Shown here: positions 51,558 to 61,767 of the stretch, piece after piece
Layout of the letters: the number at the start of each line of letters is the position of its first letter
Position numbering within the stretch: position 1 is the stretch's first letter
From: Paenibacillus sp. N3.4
GTDB lineage: Bacteria; Bacillota; Bacilli; Paenibacillales; NBRC-103111
NCBI RefSeq assembly: GCF_008017805.1
Contig: NZ_VRTT01000024.1
Location: forward strand, 29,528 to 93,527
Direction of reading: 5' to 3'
Length of the DNA: 64,000 bases
Program-made: the position numbers and the translations under genes
Notes under the pieces: generated by a model
What the model was told of the DNA's origin: nothing
The model's database searches: none
What the model saw: the letters and a program-made list of their open reading frames with translations, nothing else

Positions 51558-52574
51558 GTGAAGGTAGATTTTCATTTTCATCTAGAGGAAGGGCCTTATT
51601 CCCTGCAGTGGCTCCAGCGTACTGGAAGAGCTCTGATCCATACAACGAACGATAATTATATTGCGGGGAAATCCCATACGCGGGATTGGATGGACCAAAT
51701 GGTTCAAATGCTGCAAAAGCGTATGGAGCAAGGCTGCTTTCACGAGGATTGGATGCAGCGCTATTTGCAAAAAGGCCGTGAACGAGGCATTCAGCGCTTT
51801 GGCGTAGTCGATCATTTGTACCGCTTTGTTGAATGCAAAGACTATTACGAGCGGTTTATGCTTCTGGATGACACGCCGCTGGGGCGATTGCAACAAAAAT
51901 GGCTCGATCAAGTATGCACTTGTTCGATAGAAACGTATATGAAGGCTATGCGTAAGATCGCTGAGCGTGAGGAAGAGCTGTCGATAGGCATTGAAGCCGA
52001 TTTTTTCATCGGCGGGGAAAAGCAGCTTCAGGCGCTGCTTGCTCCTTTTGATTTGGACTATATCATCGGCTCGGTGCATGTTTTGGACGGCTGGGGCTTT
52101 GATAATCCGGAAGCCCAGGATCGCTTTCAAACCGCTGATTTGGAAAATTTATATGACCGGCACTATGATACGGTCAAGCTGGCCATTGCCAGCGGCTTGT
52201 TTGATTTTATCGCCCATTTGGATAATTTAAAAGTGTTCGGCTATCGGCCGGATGAAGTTAAGCTGCTCCCCAAGTACAGAGAAATCGCCACAGCGCTAAG
52301 CGCTGCCGGAATTGGCACCGAGATCAACACAGGACTTCTGTATCGTTACCCCGTTAAGGAGATGTGCCCCAGCCCGTCGTTTCTGCAAACGTTATTCGAA
52401 CAAAATGTGCCGATTACACTGTCATCGGATGCACATTTCCCTGACGATATCGGCATGTATTTGGACGATGCGCTAAAATTGGCGATAGATACAGGATATA
52501 GGGAAATCGCCGTTTATAAGAAACGCCAGCGAAGCGTTCTGGTCATCCCATTAGGCAAAAAAAACAGCGTCTAA
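51558..52574 (+). CDS. PHP-domain phosphoesterase (histidinol-phosphatase-like)
   Basis: 338 residues. PHP metal motifs are HFHLEEG (start), VVDHLYRF, IGIEADFF, IIGSVHVL, IAHLDNLKVFG and TLSSDAHFPDDIG. Members hydrolyse small phosphoesters, including histidinol phosphate; no other his genes are nearby, so the substrate is open. GTG start with AGGAGGT upstream. Confidence 0.88.
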   Translation: MKVDFHFHLEEGPYSLQWLQRTGRALIHTTNDNYIAGKSHTRDWMDQMVQMLQKRMEQGCFHEDWMQRYLQKGRERGIQRFGVVDHLYRFVECKDYYERFMLLDDTPLGRLQQKWLDQVCTCSIETYMKAMRKIAEREEELSIGIEADFFIGGEKQLQALLAPFDLDYIIGSVHVLDGWGFDNPEAQDRFQTADLENLYDRHYDTVKLAIASGLFDFIAHLDNLKVFGYRPDEVKLLPKYREIATALSAAGIGTEINTGLLYRYPVKEMCPSPSFLQTLFEQNVPITLSSDAHFPDDIGMYLDDALKLAIDTGYREIAVYKKRQRSVLVIPLGKKNSV

Positions 52575-52617
52575 GACTGCCCTAACGGGTAATCCCAGAC
52601 GACTGTTTTTTTATTAG
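52556..52617. terminator. Bidirectional terminator between the PHP gene and acnA
   Basis: AAAACAGCGTCT and AGACGACTGTTTT pair over a loop that includes CCC/GGG pairing, with A and T runs on both sides. Confidence 0.75.
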
Positions 52618-55331
52618 TTGTTTTTCTCAGCGATGATTTGGCGAAGAACGGTTTGCAGGATACCGCCATTACGGTAGTAGTCCACATCAACCATGCTGTC
52701 CAAACGCACGAGTGTGTTGAATTCGAATGTTGTGCCATCTTCGCGAGTTGCTGTTACTTTCACAGTTGAACCCGGTTGAATGTCGTTGCTGAGGCCTGTG
52801 ATATCGAATGTTTCACGACCTGTGATACCAAGTGTTTTCCAGCCTGCTCCATCAAGGAACTGCAATGGAAGAACGCCCATACCTACAAGGTTGCTGCGGT
52901 GGATACGCTCGAAGCTTTCCGCAATAACGGCTTTAACGCCGAGTAGGAAAGTTCCTTTAGCTGCCCAGTCACGGGAGCTTCCTGTTCCATACTCTTTACC
53001 AGCGATAACAACAAGGTTTTGTCCTTCAGCTTGATATTTCATGGAAGCATCATAGATGGACTCCACTTCGCCAGTTGGCAGGTAAGTTGTTACGCCGCCT
53101 TCTGTACCCGGTGCTACTTGGTTACGAATACGGATGTTGGCGAATGTACCGCGCATCATCACTTCGTGATTACCACGACGGGAACCGTAGGAATTGAAGT
53201 CCTCTTTTTTCACACCATGATTGATCAGGTACTGGCCTCCAGGGCTGTCAACTTTGATGTTGCCGGCAGGGGAGATATGATCCGTTGTAACGGAATCACC
53301 CAGAAGTGCCAATGTTTTAGCGCTGCGAATATCCGCGATATCATCCAGAACTGTACCCAGATCCGTGAAGAACGGAGGCTCTTGAATGTAAGTGGATTTG
53401 TTGTCGAACTCGTACAGATCGCCTTCCGGAATTGCGATTGCGTTGAAACGCTCATTCGCACGGAATACGTTGCTGTATTTATCACGGAACATGTCAGGAC
53501 TCATAGCTATGTTAAGAGCATCTTGAATCTCTTGGTTTGTAGGCCAGATATCTTTCAAGTAGACAGGTTGATCGTTTTGGTCGTAACCAATTGGATCTTT
53601 CGCTAAGTCAATGTTGACTGTACCTGCAAGCGCGTAAGCAACAACGAGTGGAGGTGATCCCAGGTAGTTGGCTTTTACTTGTGCATGCACGCGGCCTTCA
53701 AAGTTACGGTTACCGGAAATAACGGCAGCCACAGTCATATCGTTGTCGATGATGGCTTTGCTTACTTCGTCTGGAAGCGGACCGGAGTTACCGATACAAG
53801 TTGCACAGCCGTAACCTGCAACGTGGAAGCCAAGGGCTTCAAGGGATTCCAGCAAGCCTGCTTTAATGAGGTAGTCAGTAACAACCAGGGAACCCGGCGT
53901 CAAGGAGCTTTTGACGTAAGCTGGTTTTTTCAAACCGAGAGCTACCGCTTTTTTCGCAACGAGACCGGCACCGATCATAACGCTTGGGTTGGATGTGTTT
54001 GTGCAGGATGTAATAGCCGCGATAACGACTGCGCCTGTACCCATTTTGATAGTTTCGCTTGGGTAAACAACATCAACAACTTCAGCCACTTTCTCTTCTG
54101 TCAAGCCGTAGCCGCCTTTTTCGATCGGTGTACGGATGATAGCGTTGAAGGACTCCTTCATGTTCGTTAGCTCAACACGGTCTTGTGGACGTTTCGGACC
54201 AGCTAAGCTAGGTACAACCGTGCTCAGATCAAGCTCAAGAACATCTGTGAACACAGGATCTGGCGTGCTGTCTGTACGGAACATGCCTTGTGCTTTGTAG
54301 TAAGCTTCGACAAGTGCGATTTGGTCTTCCTCGCGGCCAGTGCTTCTCATGTAGTTCAACGTTTCGTTATCTACAGGGAAGAAACCGATCGTTGCGCCGT
54401 ACTCAGGAGCCATGTTCGCTACTGTTGCACGGTCAGCCAAGGAAATGTTGCTCAAACCAGGACCGAAGAACTCAACGAATTTACCGACAACGCCTTTTTT
54501 ACGCAAAATTTGTGTAACCGTCAAAGCCAAGTCAGTTGCCGTAGCGCCTTCAGCCAAGTGGCCTGTCAATTTGAAACCAACAACGTCAGGTGCTACGAAG
54601 TATAGAGGTTGACCAAGCATACCGGCTTCGGCCTCGATACCGCCAACGCCCCAACCTACAACACCAAGACCGTTGATCATCGTTGTATGGGAATCCGTAC
54701 CCACAAGGGAATCCGGATAAACAACCGTTTCACCATCGATCGTACGTGTTGCTGCAACAGATGCCAAGTACTCCAAGTTAACTTGGTGAACGATACCTGT
54801 TGAAGGTGGAACTGCACGGAAGTTATCGAATGCCGTTTGCGCCCAACGCAGGAAGCGGTAACGTTCTTCGTTTCTTTCGAATTCTAAGTTAATGTTAAAA
54901 TCGAGGGCATCCGGGGATCCGAAAGCATCGACCATAACAGAGTGGTCAATAACAAGGTCTACAGGAACGAGCGGGTTGATCCGTTTTGGATCTCCACCTT
55001 CACGAGCCATAGTCGCACGCATTGCCGCAAGGTCAACGACGACTGGAACGCCTGTGAAATCCTGAAGAACGATACGAGCAGGAATGAAAGGAATTTCTTT
55101 ATTCTCATCGCGCTCTTGCGCCCAACCGGCGATTTGTTTCACATGTTCGCTGGTAATGGCTCTGCCATCAAATTGACGAATAGCAGCTTCGAGCAAAACG
55201 CGGATGGAGACTGGCAGATTAGTAATGGTTCCGTGACCTTGGCTTTCGAAGTCAGGAAGGCTGTAGTACTGGAAAGACTTTGTGCCGACAGTTAACTGTT
55301 TACGCACGGAAAAAGCGTCCTTTTTGGACAT
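52614..55331 (-). CDS. acnA: Aconitate hydratase (aconitase A)
   Basis: 905-residue TCA-cycle enzyme converting citrate to isocitrate. The [4Fe-4S] Cys are in [11 protein letters not shown] and [12 protein letters not shown]; substrate-binding motifs [13 protein letters not shown] and [13 protein letters not shown] are present. Length and order match bacterial AcnA/CitB, which can double as an iron-dependent RNA-binding protein. GGAGGAATT precedes the ATG. The leader carries the palindrome at 55363 that matches the one before the IclR-family gene. Confidence 0.97.
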   Translation of the reverse strand: MSKKDAFSVRKQLTVGTKSFQYYSLPDFESQGHGTITNLPVSIRVLLEAAIRQFDGRAITSEHVKQIAGWAQERDENKEIPFIPARIVLQDFTGVPVVVDLAAMRATMAREGGDPKRINPLVPVDLVIDHSVMVDAFGSPDALDFNINLEFERNEERYRFLRWAQTAFDNFRAVPPSTGIVHQVNLEYLASVAATRTIDGETVVYPDSLVGTDSHTTMINGLGVVGWGVGGIEAEAGMLGQPLYFVAPDVVGFKLTGHLAEGATATDLALTVTQILRKKGVVGKFVEFFGPGLSNISLADRATVANMAPEYGATIGFFPVDNETLNYMRSTGREEDQIALVEAYYKAQGMFRTDSTPDPVFTDVLELDLSTVVPSLAGPKRPQDRVELTNMKESFNAIIRTPIEKGGYGLTEEKVAEVVDVVYPSETIKMGTGAVVIAAITSCTNTSNPSVMIGAGLVAKKAVALGLKKPAYVKSSLTPGSLVVTDYLIKAGLLESLEALGFHVAGYGCATCIGNSGPLPDEVSKAIIDNDMTVAAVISGNRNFEGRVHAQVKANYLGSPPLVVAYALAGTVNIDLAKDPIGYDQNDQPVYLKDIWPTNQEIQDALNIAMSPDMFRDKYSNVFRANERFNAIAIPEGDLYEFDNKSTYIQEPPFFTDLGTVLDDIADIRSAKTLALLGDSVTTDHISPAGNIKVDSPGGQYLINHGVKKEDFNSYGSRRGNHEVMMRGTFANIRIRNQVAPGTEGGVTTYLPTGEVESIYDASMKYQAEGQNLVVIAGKEYGTGSSRDWAAKGTFLLGVKAVIAESFERIHRSNLVGMGVLPLQFLDGAGWKTLGITGRETFDITGLSNDIQPGSTVKVTATREDGTTFEFNTLVRLDSMVDVDYYRNGGILQTVLRQIIAEKNN

Positions 55332-55362
55332 TGTAATTCCTCCTTATAATATCTTATCCATT

Positions 55363-55381
55363 GGTTTCAACTAGTGAAACT
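55363..55381. promoter_or_regulatory. Palindromic operator in the aconitase leader
   Basis: GGTTTCAACTAGTGAAACT on the plus strand: GTTTCA-N5-TGAAAC, 16 of 19 bases identical to the operator of the IclR-family gene. It is 32 bases upstream of the acnA start codon and downstream of its promoter. A further TGAAAC half-site lies in the promoter spacer. Confidence 0.6.
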
Positions 55382-55406
55382 CAATTTCATTAATCCCTCT
55401 ACTCTA

Positions 55407-55435
55407 AGTATAGCGTTTCACCTTGTTTGAGTAAA
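55407..55435 (-). promoter_or_regulatory. Promoter of acnA
   Basis: On the minus strand TTTACT (55435-55430), 17 bases, TATACT (55412-55407). The same -10 and almost the same -35 are found before the IclR-family gene. Confidence 0.7.
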
Positions 55436-55584
55436 GATTTATTTCAATCATTTTTACCGTCAAAATGTCATATATTGAAACAATTCAAGCTGACTCAGGC
55501 TCGTCCTGAAAGCGGACGATTGAACGTTTTACTTTTTAATAAAGTTCGTTTTTCCTAAAGAAAACTCTTAGGAGGGAAATTACG

Positions 55585-56601
55585 ATGTCCTGGAAAACAG
55601 CGCTCTACAATTATGTTCACGCCAAAAATCAGACGGAGCTTGAAGGCTCAGCGGCACCCATGGAGGCTTATGTCTCAGATAGCGCTTTTTTACAGAAGCA
55701 GGATGTGAAAGCGCGAAGGCTGATAGAAAGTTATCACGAGCGTGATGCCAGGCTGCTCCGCAGTGAAACGAAGCTTCATTTGACAGGAATGAAAGAAGTT
55801 GCCCAAGGTGTTGTTGCAGACATTCATTTGCACCGTTCACTCCAATATCGGATCGGTTCCTTCGAACACAATGAGGAACGAATAGAGACTGAACGCGTCC
55901 TTATAGATACGTTATCCAATGGGTGGCAAGTTCGTCACTCCGAAGCGTTAGATGGTGAGAAATCAGTTCTTAGTAAACAGCGAGTCTTTATGCCTAACCA
56001 AGATGGGGTCGTGGATGGGCTGCGTCGAGCACCCTCCCTTCCATTTATCAATCATAGTATACTCAACAGCGGTGCTCAGGAATCCGTTCCTCGGAAAATC
56101 ATTTATGACCGTGCCAAAGCCGTTGCCTATGCAGAAAAATGGTGGCAAACAGGCAACCCGAATTATGAGAAGTTTGAAGTGGATTGTACGAATTTTGTCT
56201 CACAAAGCCTCTTTGCAGGCGGGGCTCCAATGGACTATACTGGGAAAAGAGATTTGGGCTGGTGGTATGCTGGCAAAAAAGGTCATCAAGAGCTTTGGAG
56301 CTTCAGTTGGGCTGTCGCGCATAGCTTACAAACCTTTGTTTCCCATAGCCGCAAAGGACTCCGGGGGCGTGCAGTCGTTGATCCACGCGAGCTGGAGCTC
56401 GGAGATACAATTAGTTATGATTGGAATGGCGATGGCCGTTTCCAGCATAACGTTATCGTCACAGCCAAGGATGCCAACGGGATGCCGCTGGTGAATGCGC
56501 GCACCTACAATTGCCGGCATCGATATTGGTCTTACAAAGATTCACCTGCTTGGACTGAACGGACCCAATATATATTTGTACGCATTGCCGATGAGATGTG
56601 A
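55585..56601 (+). CDS. Amidase_6 domain protein
   Basis: 338 residues. The C-terminal putative amidase domain (about 175-335) has YDRAKAVAYAEKWW, the Cys-containing FEVDCTNFVSQSLFAGG, and LGDTISYDWNGDGRFQHNVIV with the likely catalytic His. The N-terminal half is helical and unassigned. No signal peptide is visible. Family members are thought to be cysteine amidases acting on cell-wall or peptide substrates. AGGAGGGAAAT precedes the ATG. Confidence 0.85.
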   Translation: MSWKTALYNYVHAKNQTELEGSAAPMEAYVSDSAFLQKQDVKARRLIESYHERDARLLRSETKLHLTGMKEVAQGVVADIHLHRSLQYRIGSFEHNEERIETERVLIDTLSNGWQVRHSEALDGEKSVLSKQRVFMPNQDGVVDGLRRAPSLPFINHSILNSGAQESVPRKIIYDRAKAVAYAEKWWQTGNPNYEKFEVDCTNFVSQSLFAGGAPMDYTGKRDLGWWYAGKKGHQELWSFSWAVAHSLQTFVSHSRKGLRGRAVVDPRELELGDTISYDWNGDGRFQHNVIVTAKDANGMPLVNARTYNCRHRYWSYKDSPAWTERTQYIFVRIADEM

Positions 56602-56635
56602 GTAAAGAAATAGAAATACTAGACGGAGGTACGTA

Positions 56636-57778
56636 ATGAGCCGCAAAATTCGAGTGGGACTAATCTACGGTGGAAAATCCGGGGAGCATGATGTGTCCTT
56701 ACAAACAGCACTGGCTGTCATGAAAGCTGTAGACTTCACGAAGTATGAGATTACACCTTTTTACATAACTAAAAAGGGAGAATGGAAAAGTGGTTCACCC
56801 TTGTTAGCTCCAGCTGAATCAAAGGAAGCTTTAACTTTCAGTTCAGCAGCAGATGCGGCAGCTCCGGTCTCCAATGCGCTAGCTCCGATATTCGGAGCCG
56901 TGCAAGCGAAAGGAGATATCACAGTCTCCGCGGTTTCAAACGAAACAGCCGACACCGGGCTTGATGTCGTTCTTCCCTTGCTGCATGGCACATTTGGTGA
57001 AGACGGCACCATTCAAGGGATGTTGGAAATGGCCAATATCGCCTATGTCGGTGCAGGTGTACTTGCCTCAGCCGTTGGTATGGATAAAGTCATGATGAAA
57101 AAAGTTTTCGCGCAGGAAGGATTGCCGCAGTGCATATTCCGTCACTTTACGCGCACCGAATGGGAAAAAAACCGCGCGTATCACTTGGTTGAGCTTGAAA
57201 CGGCTATTGGCTATCCGTGTTTCGTAAAGCCAGCTAATCTTGGCTCCAGTGTTGGCATTTCCAAAGCGAGAAATCAACAAGAATTAATCGAAGCGGTGAA
57301 TTTTGCTTTCCAATATGATCGCAAGGTTATTATTGAAGAAAACATTGAGGCGCGCGAGATCGAGGTAGCTGTTCTGGGGAACGACGAGCCAATCGCTTCT
57401 GTTGCGGGCGAGATTGTATCCTCGAATGAGTTTTACGATTACAAAGCAAAATATTTGGATGGCAAATCAGCCATGGTTATTCCCGCAGACATTCCTCCGG
57501 AAACGTCTGACCTGATCAGACAGCTTGCGCTGCAGGCGTTTTTGGCTGTGGATGGCAGCGGCTTATCCCGCGTGGATTTTTTTCTAGGTAAAACCGATCA
57601 AAAGGTTTATATCAACGAAATCAATACGATGCCTGGGTTTACCCCGTTCAGCATGTACCCGCTGCTTTGGGAAGAGTCGGGGAAATCGTATACAGAGCTG
57701 CTGGACGACCTGATTAAGCTAGCTCTCGAGAGGCATAAAGCGAAGCAAGGCATACAATATTCTTTTGATGTGGAGTAG
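56636..57778 (+). CDS. ddl: D-alanine--D-alanine ligase
   Basis: 380-residue ATP-grasp enzyme that joins two D-Ala for peptidoglycan. N-terminal YGGKSGEHDVSLQTA, HGTFGEDGTIQGML, ATP-grasp FVKPANLGSSVGISKA and the metal site EINTMPGFTPFSMYP are complete. ACGGAGGTACGTA precedes the ATG. The small gene downstream begins at the stop codon. Confidence 0.96.
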   Translation: MSRKIRVGLIYGGKSGEHDVSLQTALAVMKAVDFTKYEITPFYITKKGEWKSGSPLLAPAESKEALTFSSAADAAAPVSNALAPIFGAVQAKGDITVSAVSNETADTGLDVVLPLLHGTFGEDGTIQGMLEMANIAYVGAGVLASAVGMDKVMMKKVFAQEGLPQCIFRHFTRTEWEKNRAYHLVELETAIGYPCFVKPANLGSSVGISKARNQQELIEAVNFAFQYDRKVIIEENIEAREIEVAVLGNDEPIASVAGEIVSSNEFYDYKAKYLDGKSAMVIPADIPPETSDLIRQLALQAFLAVDGSGLSRVDFFLGKTDQKVYINEINTMPGFTPFSMYPLLWEESGKSYTELLDDLIKLALERHKAKQGIQYSFDVE

Positions 57779-57784
57779 ATGCTC

Positions 57785-58102
57785 ATGGGATTTCAAACTG
57801 AATTCAATTCTGTCTGCAAGTTCAAGTCCGAGCAGGAGCTTTACGAGCTTCTGGAGTATGGCCGCGGGAAAATGGTGAAAAACGGCTTCCGCGTGTTCCC
57901 TACAGGACAAAAGGTCATTGCTTATACACCTGATAACCAAGCTATCGCTATTGTCAAAATTCTCGTGTCCATAGCTGAAATTAATTTTCAGGGAGAAGAA
58001 GTGACCCAAGTAGAGATGGAGCTTGTTCGCAGGTTGACCGAAGAAGAAGCACGTATCCAGACATCACTAGCCTTTGAAATGTTTTTTGGCGAGCAGGCTT
58101 AA
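57785..58102 (+). CDS. Small protein of unknown function downstream of ddl
   Basis: 105 residues (MGFQTEFNSVCKFKSEQELY), soluble, alpha/beta, with a single Cys and a VFPTGQKVIAYTPDNQAIAI strand pair. The start may be the ATG at 57779 next to the ddl stop or the one at 57785, which sits better behind GGAG. Tight spacing indicates cotranscription with ddl. I do not recognise the family with certainty. Confidence 0.75.
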   Translation: MGFQTEFNSVCKFKSEQELYELLEYGRGKMVKNGFRVFPTGQKVIAYTPDNQAIAIVKILVSIAEINFQGEEVTQVEMELVRRLTEEEARIQTSLAFEMFFGEQA

Positions 58103-58115
58103 CAGGGAAGAAGGA

Positions 58116-58147
58116 AGACATCGTCTCATGGGACGGTGTCTTTTTGC
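58116..58147 (+). terminator. Terminator of the ddl operon
   Basis: AAGACATCGTC pairs with GACGGTGTCTT around TCATGG, followed by TTTTTG. Confidence 0.82.
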
Positions 58148-58265
58148 GTAGATAAGAAAGTGTTGGACCATGAGGGTACTATAGGAAATTAGTACTTATA
58201 GGAACAAACTCGGGAAGTTACAATGAACTAGGACAGAAGCTGAGCTTTTCGAGGAGTGGAATTGA

Positions 58266-58595
58266 ATGAATCAAATAGAAAAAGAGAATCGGAGAATAGT
58301 TGTTTATTGGCTTTTTAATATCATTTTGGGTATACCTACACCGTATATTTTCATATATTTGATTTTTGGCTTCTACGGGTTTATGTCACCGCCAACGGAG
58401 CACGAACGATTTACAGCCCTTGGGGCACTTGTGGTCTATATCTTGGTTTGGTTCATAGGGAACTACCGATGTTTGCGAAGTGAAGATAGAGGGACGAAGT
58501 TTGGCATGCTGGCGCTCAGTCCGCTGCCTTTGGCAGTTTCTGCTTTTATTAGTTTTAAGATTATTGCTATGTTTTCATCCTATATGGGTGTGTGA
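58266..58595 (+). CDS. Small integral membrane protein, unknown function
   Basis: 109 residues with three hydrophobic helices (about 14-38, 52-68 and 82-104). GAGGAGTGGA 6 bases before the ATG supports translation. No family recognised. Confidence 0.7.
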   Translation: MNQIEKENRRIVVYWLFNIILGIPTPYIFIYLIFGFYGFMSPPTEHERFTALGALVVYILVWFIGNYRCLRSEDRGTKFGMLALSPLPLAVSAFISFKIIAMFSSYMGV

Positions 58596-58676
58596 GTGGA
58601 ATGTGTATGTGTGGCCGATTCGGAGGGCACCCTATGAAGGGAATTTTTACACACTTCTTACGGAGGTCACACTTGT

Positions 58677-59666
58677 ATGATTATTCGTCTCGGGTATGTG
58701 GCCATGTCCATGACGGTTCAGAACGCTTCGCCGTCCAGAACGATGACCGCCACTACGTTCAACAAACTGATGGATCGGGAAGCAGCCATCCGGAAACTGG
58801 AGCGTCTCGGTGCTGAGAATATTCACAATACCCTTCGCCTTCTCCGGCATAACCGTGCACATGACATCATGGTGTTTCGAATCTCTTCCAAACTGATTCC
58901 GCTTATCGGGCATGAGATGTTGGAGGAATGGGATCCCATTCCCACCCTGGCTGCTGAGTTTGAAGAGCTTGGCCATTATGCCAAGCAGCACGGGATGAGA
59001 GTGAGCTTTCATCCGGATCACTTTACGGTACTGAGCACGCCGAAAGAGGACGTACTTCGCAAGTCCATCCAGGACTTGGATCGACACGATGCCATGCTGA
59101 ATGCAATGGGTTTAGGCAAAGAAGCCATGTGCAACATTCATGTTGGCGGCTCTTACGGAGATAAAGAGAAAGCTAGCAAACGGTTCATTCATAATTTCAG
59201 GGAGCTTCGACCCGAAATTCAACAGCGCATAACGCTCGAAAATGATGACAAAACGTTCAATGCCTTAGATACATTGGAGATTGCCGAAGAAGTAGGAGTC
59301 CCTATGGTGCTGGACATTCACCACCATGCCGTTAACAACAATGGGGAAGATGCCAGAGAGTTGTGGCCGCGAATCAGACAGACATGGCTTCGCCATGAGG
59401 ACGGGGAGAGCGGGCCTGAAGAAACACATCTCCCTCCGAAAATTCACGTGTCCAGCCCCAGAAGCGACACCGACCCAAGAAGCCACGCGGACTATGTGGA
59501 AATAGGGCCTCTGCTATCTTTCCTCCGCGTCATTGCGCCAACGACTCCAAGTCTCGATATCATGATTGAGGCCAAGAAGAAGGATGACGCTTTGTTTCGT
59601 CTCATGGAAGATTTCAAGGAGCAAGAGGGCGTTTCAGTTCTCAATCAGGCTTCGATTCAACTATAG
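58677..59666 (+). CDS. uvsE: UV DNA damage endonuclease
   Basis: 329-residue TIM-barrel endonuclease that nicks 5' of UV photoproducts. The UvdE signature can be followed: RLGYVAMS at the start, LRLLRHNRAHDIMVFRISS (with the metal-coordinating residues), RVSFHPDHFTVLS, NIHVGGSYGDK, LENDDKTF, VLDIHHHAVN and DIMIEAKKKD. ACGGAGGTCA precedes the ATG. Adds to mutY and ogt as repair genes in the window. Confidence 0.95.
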   Translation: MIIRLGYVAMSMTVQNASPSRTMTATTFNKLMDREAAIRKLERLGAENIHNTLRLLRHNRAHDIMVFRISSKLIPLIGHEMLEEWDPIPTLAAEFEELGHYAKQHGMRVSFHPDHFTVLSTPKEDVLRKSIQDLDRHDAMLNAMGLGKEAMCNIHVGGSYGDKEKASKRFIHNFRELRPEIQQRITLENDDKTFNALDTLEIAEEVGVPMVLDIHHHAVNNNGEDARELWPRIRQTWLRHEDGESGPEETHLPPKIHVSSPRSDTDPRSHADYVEIGPLLSFLRVIAPTTPSLDIMIEAKKKDDALFRLMEDFKEQEGVSVLNQASIQL

Positions 59667-59768
59667 CCATTTACATTTAATCCTTGAAATGTTTGGCAAA
59701 ATGGGGTACTTTGAAGAATGGGAATACACAACGTACAATCCATTGTTGAGAGGGGATTTTTTCCTGCC

Positions 59769-60539
59769 ATGAGTCAACTGCTAAACGGAAAAAATATACT
59801 TGTCATGGGTGTTGCCAACGATCGCAGCATCGCATGGGCCATTGCTCAGTCCTTAGCTGCTCAAGGGGCAAGCCTTGTTTTTACTTATGAAAATGAGCGT
59901 GTAGAGGAACGTGTCCGCAAGCTTGCTGATACAATCCCCGGTTCTAAACTTTTGCCTTGCAATGTGACTGTAGATACGGAGATCGAAACGCTTGCTGCTA
60001 CATTAAAAGAACAATTTGGCGTACTGCATGGTTTGGTGCATAGTATTGCCTTCGCGAAAACGGAAGAACTGGACGGGCTATTCGTAGACACATCGCGTGA
60101 TGGCTTCGCTTTAGCGCATGATATTAGCGCGTACTCGCTTGTTGCTGTAGCTAAACGCGTGTATCCGTTGATGACGGAAGGTGGCAGCATCATGACGATG
60201 ACATACCTGGGTGCTGAGCGCGCAATGAAGAATTACAACGTCATGGGCGTTGCTAAAGCAGCACTTGAAGCTAGTGTTCGTTATTTAGCGGCTGATCTTG
60301 GCCAATTCGGAATTCGTGTTAATGGCATCTCGGCTGGCCCGATTCGTACCTTGGCTGCCAAAGGCATCAAGGATTTCAACTCTATTCTTCGCCAAGTCGA
60401 AGAAAAAGCACCGCTTCGCAAAACGACGGATACAGCAGAAGTGGGCGACACGGCGATGTTCTTAATGAGCCATTTGTCCCGCGGTATTACAGGCGAAGTT
60501 ATTTATGTAGATGGCGGCTATCATATTGTAGGTATTTAA
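59769..60539 (+). CDS. fabI: Enoyl-[acyl-carrier-protein] reductase (NADH)
   Basis: 256-residue short-chain reductase for the last step of fatty-acid elongation. The FabI-type nucleotide loop GVANDRSIAWAIAQ, catalytic Tyr and Lys in TYLGAERAMKNYNVMGVAK, and GPIRTLAAKGI are present. The ATG at 59769 is preferred over in-frame ATG 59718 because the fold starts there (MSQLLNGKNILVMG). Confidence 0.95.
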   Translation: MSQLLNGKNILVMGVANDRSIAWAIAQSLAAQGASLVFTYENERVEERVRKLADTIPGSKLLPCNVTVDTEIETLAATLKEQFGVLHGLVHSIAFAKTEELDGLFVDTSRDGFALAHDISAYSLVAVAKRVYPLMTEGGSIMTMTYLGAERAMKNYNVMGVAKAALEASVRYLAADLGQFGIRVNGISAGPIRTLAAKGIKDFNSILRQVEEKAPLRKTTDTAEVGDTAMFLMSHLSRGITGEVIYVDGGYHIVGI

Positions 60540-60574
60540 TCATTGGAAACCATATATTTACAGAAATGATTATG

Positions 60575-60609
60575 ATCCGTATTACCTGAGAGGTAATACG
60601 GATTTTTTG
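60575..60609 (+). terminator. Terminator of fabI
   Basis: ATCCGTATTACCT-GAG-AGGTAATACGGAT: a perfect 13-bp stem followed by TTTTTG. Confidence 0.95.
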
Positions 60610-60693
60610 TGTTTTTGGTCCTGTTTACTAGTTAACCCATACAAAACGTTGTTTAACATTCAAAAAAATGTAAAAACATACGAATATTTTGGG

Positions 60694-60724
60694 TTGAAAC
60701 GCACTAGTATTTAAAGCGTATAAT
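60694..60724 (+). promoter_or_regulatory. Probable promoter of the inositol-monophosphatase family gene
   Basis: TTGAAA (60694-60699) and TATAAT (60719-60724). The spacer is 19 bases, longer than ideal, so it may need an activator or the -35 may lie elsewhere. Confidence 0.45.
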
Positions 60725-60781
60725 TGATTATACTGAAACTAATTACCAATGTAATAAATGAAAAAGAAAGAGTTGATATAA

Positions 60782-61648
60782 ATGGTTAACGGTGCAACAG
60801 AACCTTTTGTAGTGGGAAGTAAAAGTTTTACGGCAGTAGCTATTAATACGGCGGCTAAGGCAGGGCAATGGATTAAGACCAAAATGGGCGATATTAATCG
60901 TGTAGATACGAAGTACTCTACCCACGATTTAGTTACGGAAGTGGATAAAGGCTCAGAGAAGCTGATTCGCAATTTGATTATGACGCACTTTCCGAACCAT
61001 TCGATTCTGGGAGAGGAAGGCGTAGAGCCGGGACCTGAGGCTTCGGCCAAAGCGCTGCAAGCGATGAGCGATGAAGAGTATCTTTGGATCGTAGATCCGA
61101 TTGATGGTACGACGAATTTTGTTCACGGATTTCCGTTTTTCTCGGTTTCTATTGCTCTAGCGCATAAAGGAGAAGTCATTGTCGGTGTGGTGTATGACCC
61201 AACACGCGATGAACTGTTCGTGGCTGAGAAGGGAAAGGGAGCTTACATGCATGGCAAGGTAACAGCCGTGTGCCTGGATGACAAGTTAGCGGACAGCTTA
61301 GTTGCAACCGGGCTTCCCGCAGATCGTATCGGTGCCCTGCCTATTAACCTTCGAGGTATCCAGGAACTGGCTCCTAAGGTACGCAATCTGCGAGTGGCGG
61401 GCTCAGCTGCCCTGCATCTCGCTTATGTCGCAGCAGGTCGCCTCAGCGGCTTTTGGGAAATTGGTTTAAATGCGTGGGATATTGCTGCGGGTGCGTTATT
61501 AATTCAAGAATCAGGCGGCCATGTCACGGATACAGAAGGCAAACCTTATCATTTAGCGGTGCGTAACATACTGGCGACGAACGGACATATCCATGAAGAA
61601 CTAAAGTGTGAATTGGTGTTGGCTAAGGCCACGGGATTCGAGGCATAG
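60782..61648 (+). CDS. Inositol monophosphatase family protein
   Basis: 288-residue Mg-dependent sugar-phosphate phosphatase. Motifs DLVTEVDKGSEK, LGEEG, WIVDPIDGTTNFVHGFPFF and WDIAAGALLIQESGG give the full metal site. Substrate may be inositol phosphate, fructose-1,6-bisphosphate or PAP, as in relatives. AAAGAGTTGATATAA precedes the start, a weak ribosome site. Confidence 0.93.
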   Translation: MVNGATEPFVVGSKSFTAVAINTAAKAGQWIKTKMGDINRVDTKYSTHDLVTEVDKGSEKLIRNLIMTHFPNHSILGEEGVEPGPEASAKALQAMSDEEYLWIVDPIDGTTNFVHGFPFFSVSIALAHKGEVIVGVVYDPTRDELFVAEKGKGAYMHGKVTAVCLDDKLADSLVATGLPADRIGALPINLRGIQELAPKVRNLRVAGSAALHLAYVAAGRLSGFWEIGLNAWDIAAGALLIQESGGHVTDTEGKPYHLAVRNILATNGHIHEELKCELVLAKATGFEA

Positions 61649-61691
61649 AAAAGTAAATAGGGTCACTATCGTGACTCTTTTTACTTTTGAA
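61647..61691. terminator. Terminator after the inositol-monophosphatase family gene
   Basis: AAAAGTAAATAGGGTCAC pairs with GTGACTCTTTTTACTTTT around TATC. Confidence 0.8.
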
Positions 61692-61767
61692 AAGCGAACC
61701 TGACGATCTCATAGCAATAGCTTCTAAAAAGCTCATCGCATGTAAGAATATTCCACAGTGGTTTGAA

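Noticed and set aside
53019..53606. 195-residue plus-strand frame
   Set aside because: It lies opposite acnA and is a by-product of its codon use.
55407..55435. CcpC-type control site at acnA
   Set aside because: I looked for ATAA-N7-TTAT dyads known from Bacillus citB and saw none in a convincing place; the TTTCA/TGAAA palindrome is the clearer signal.
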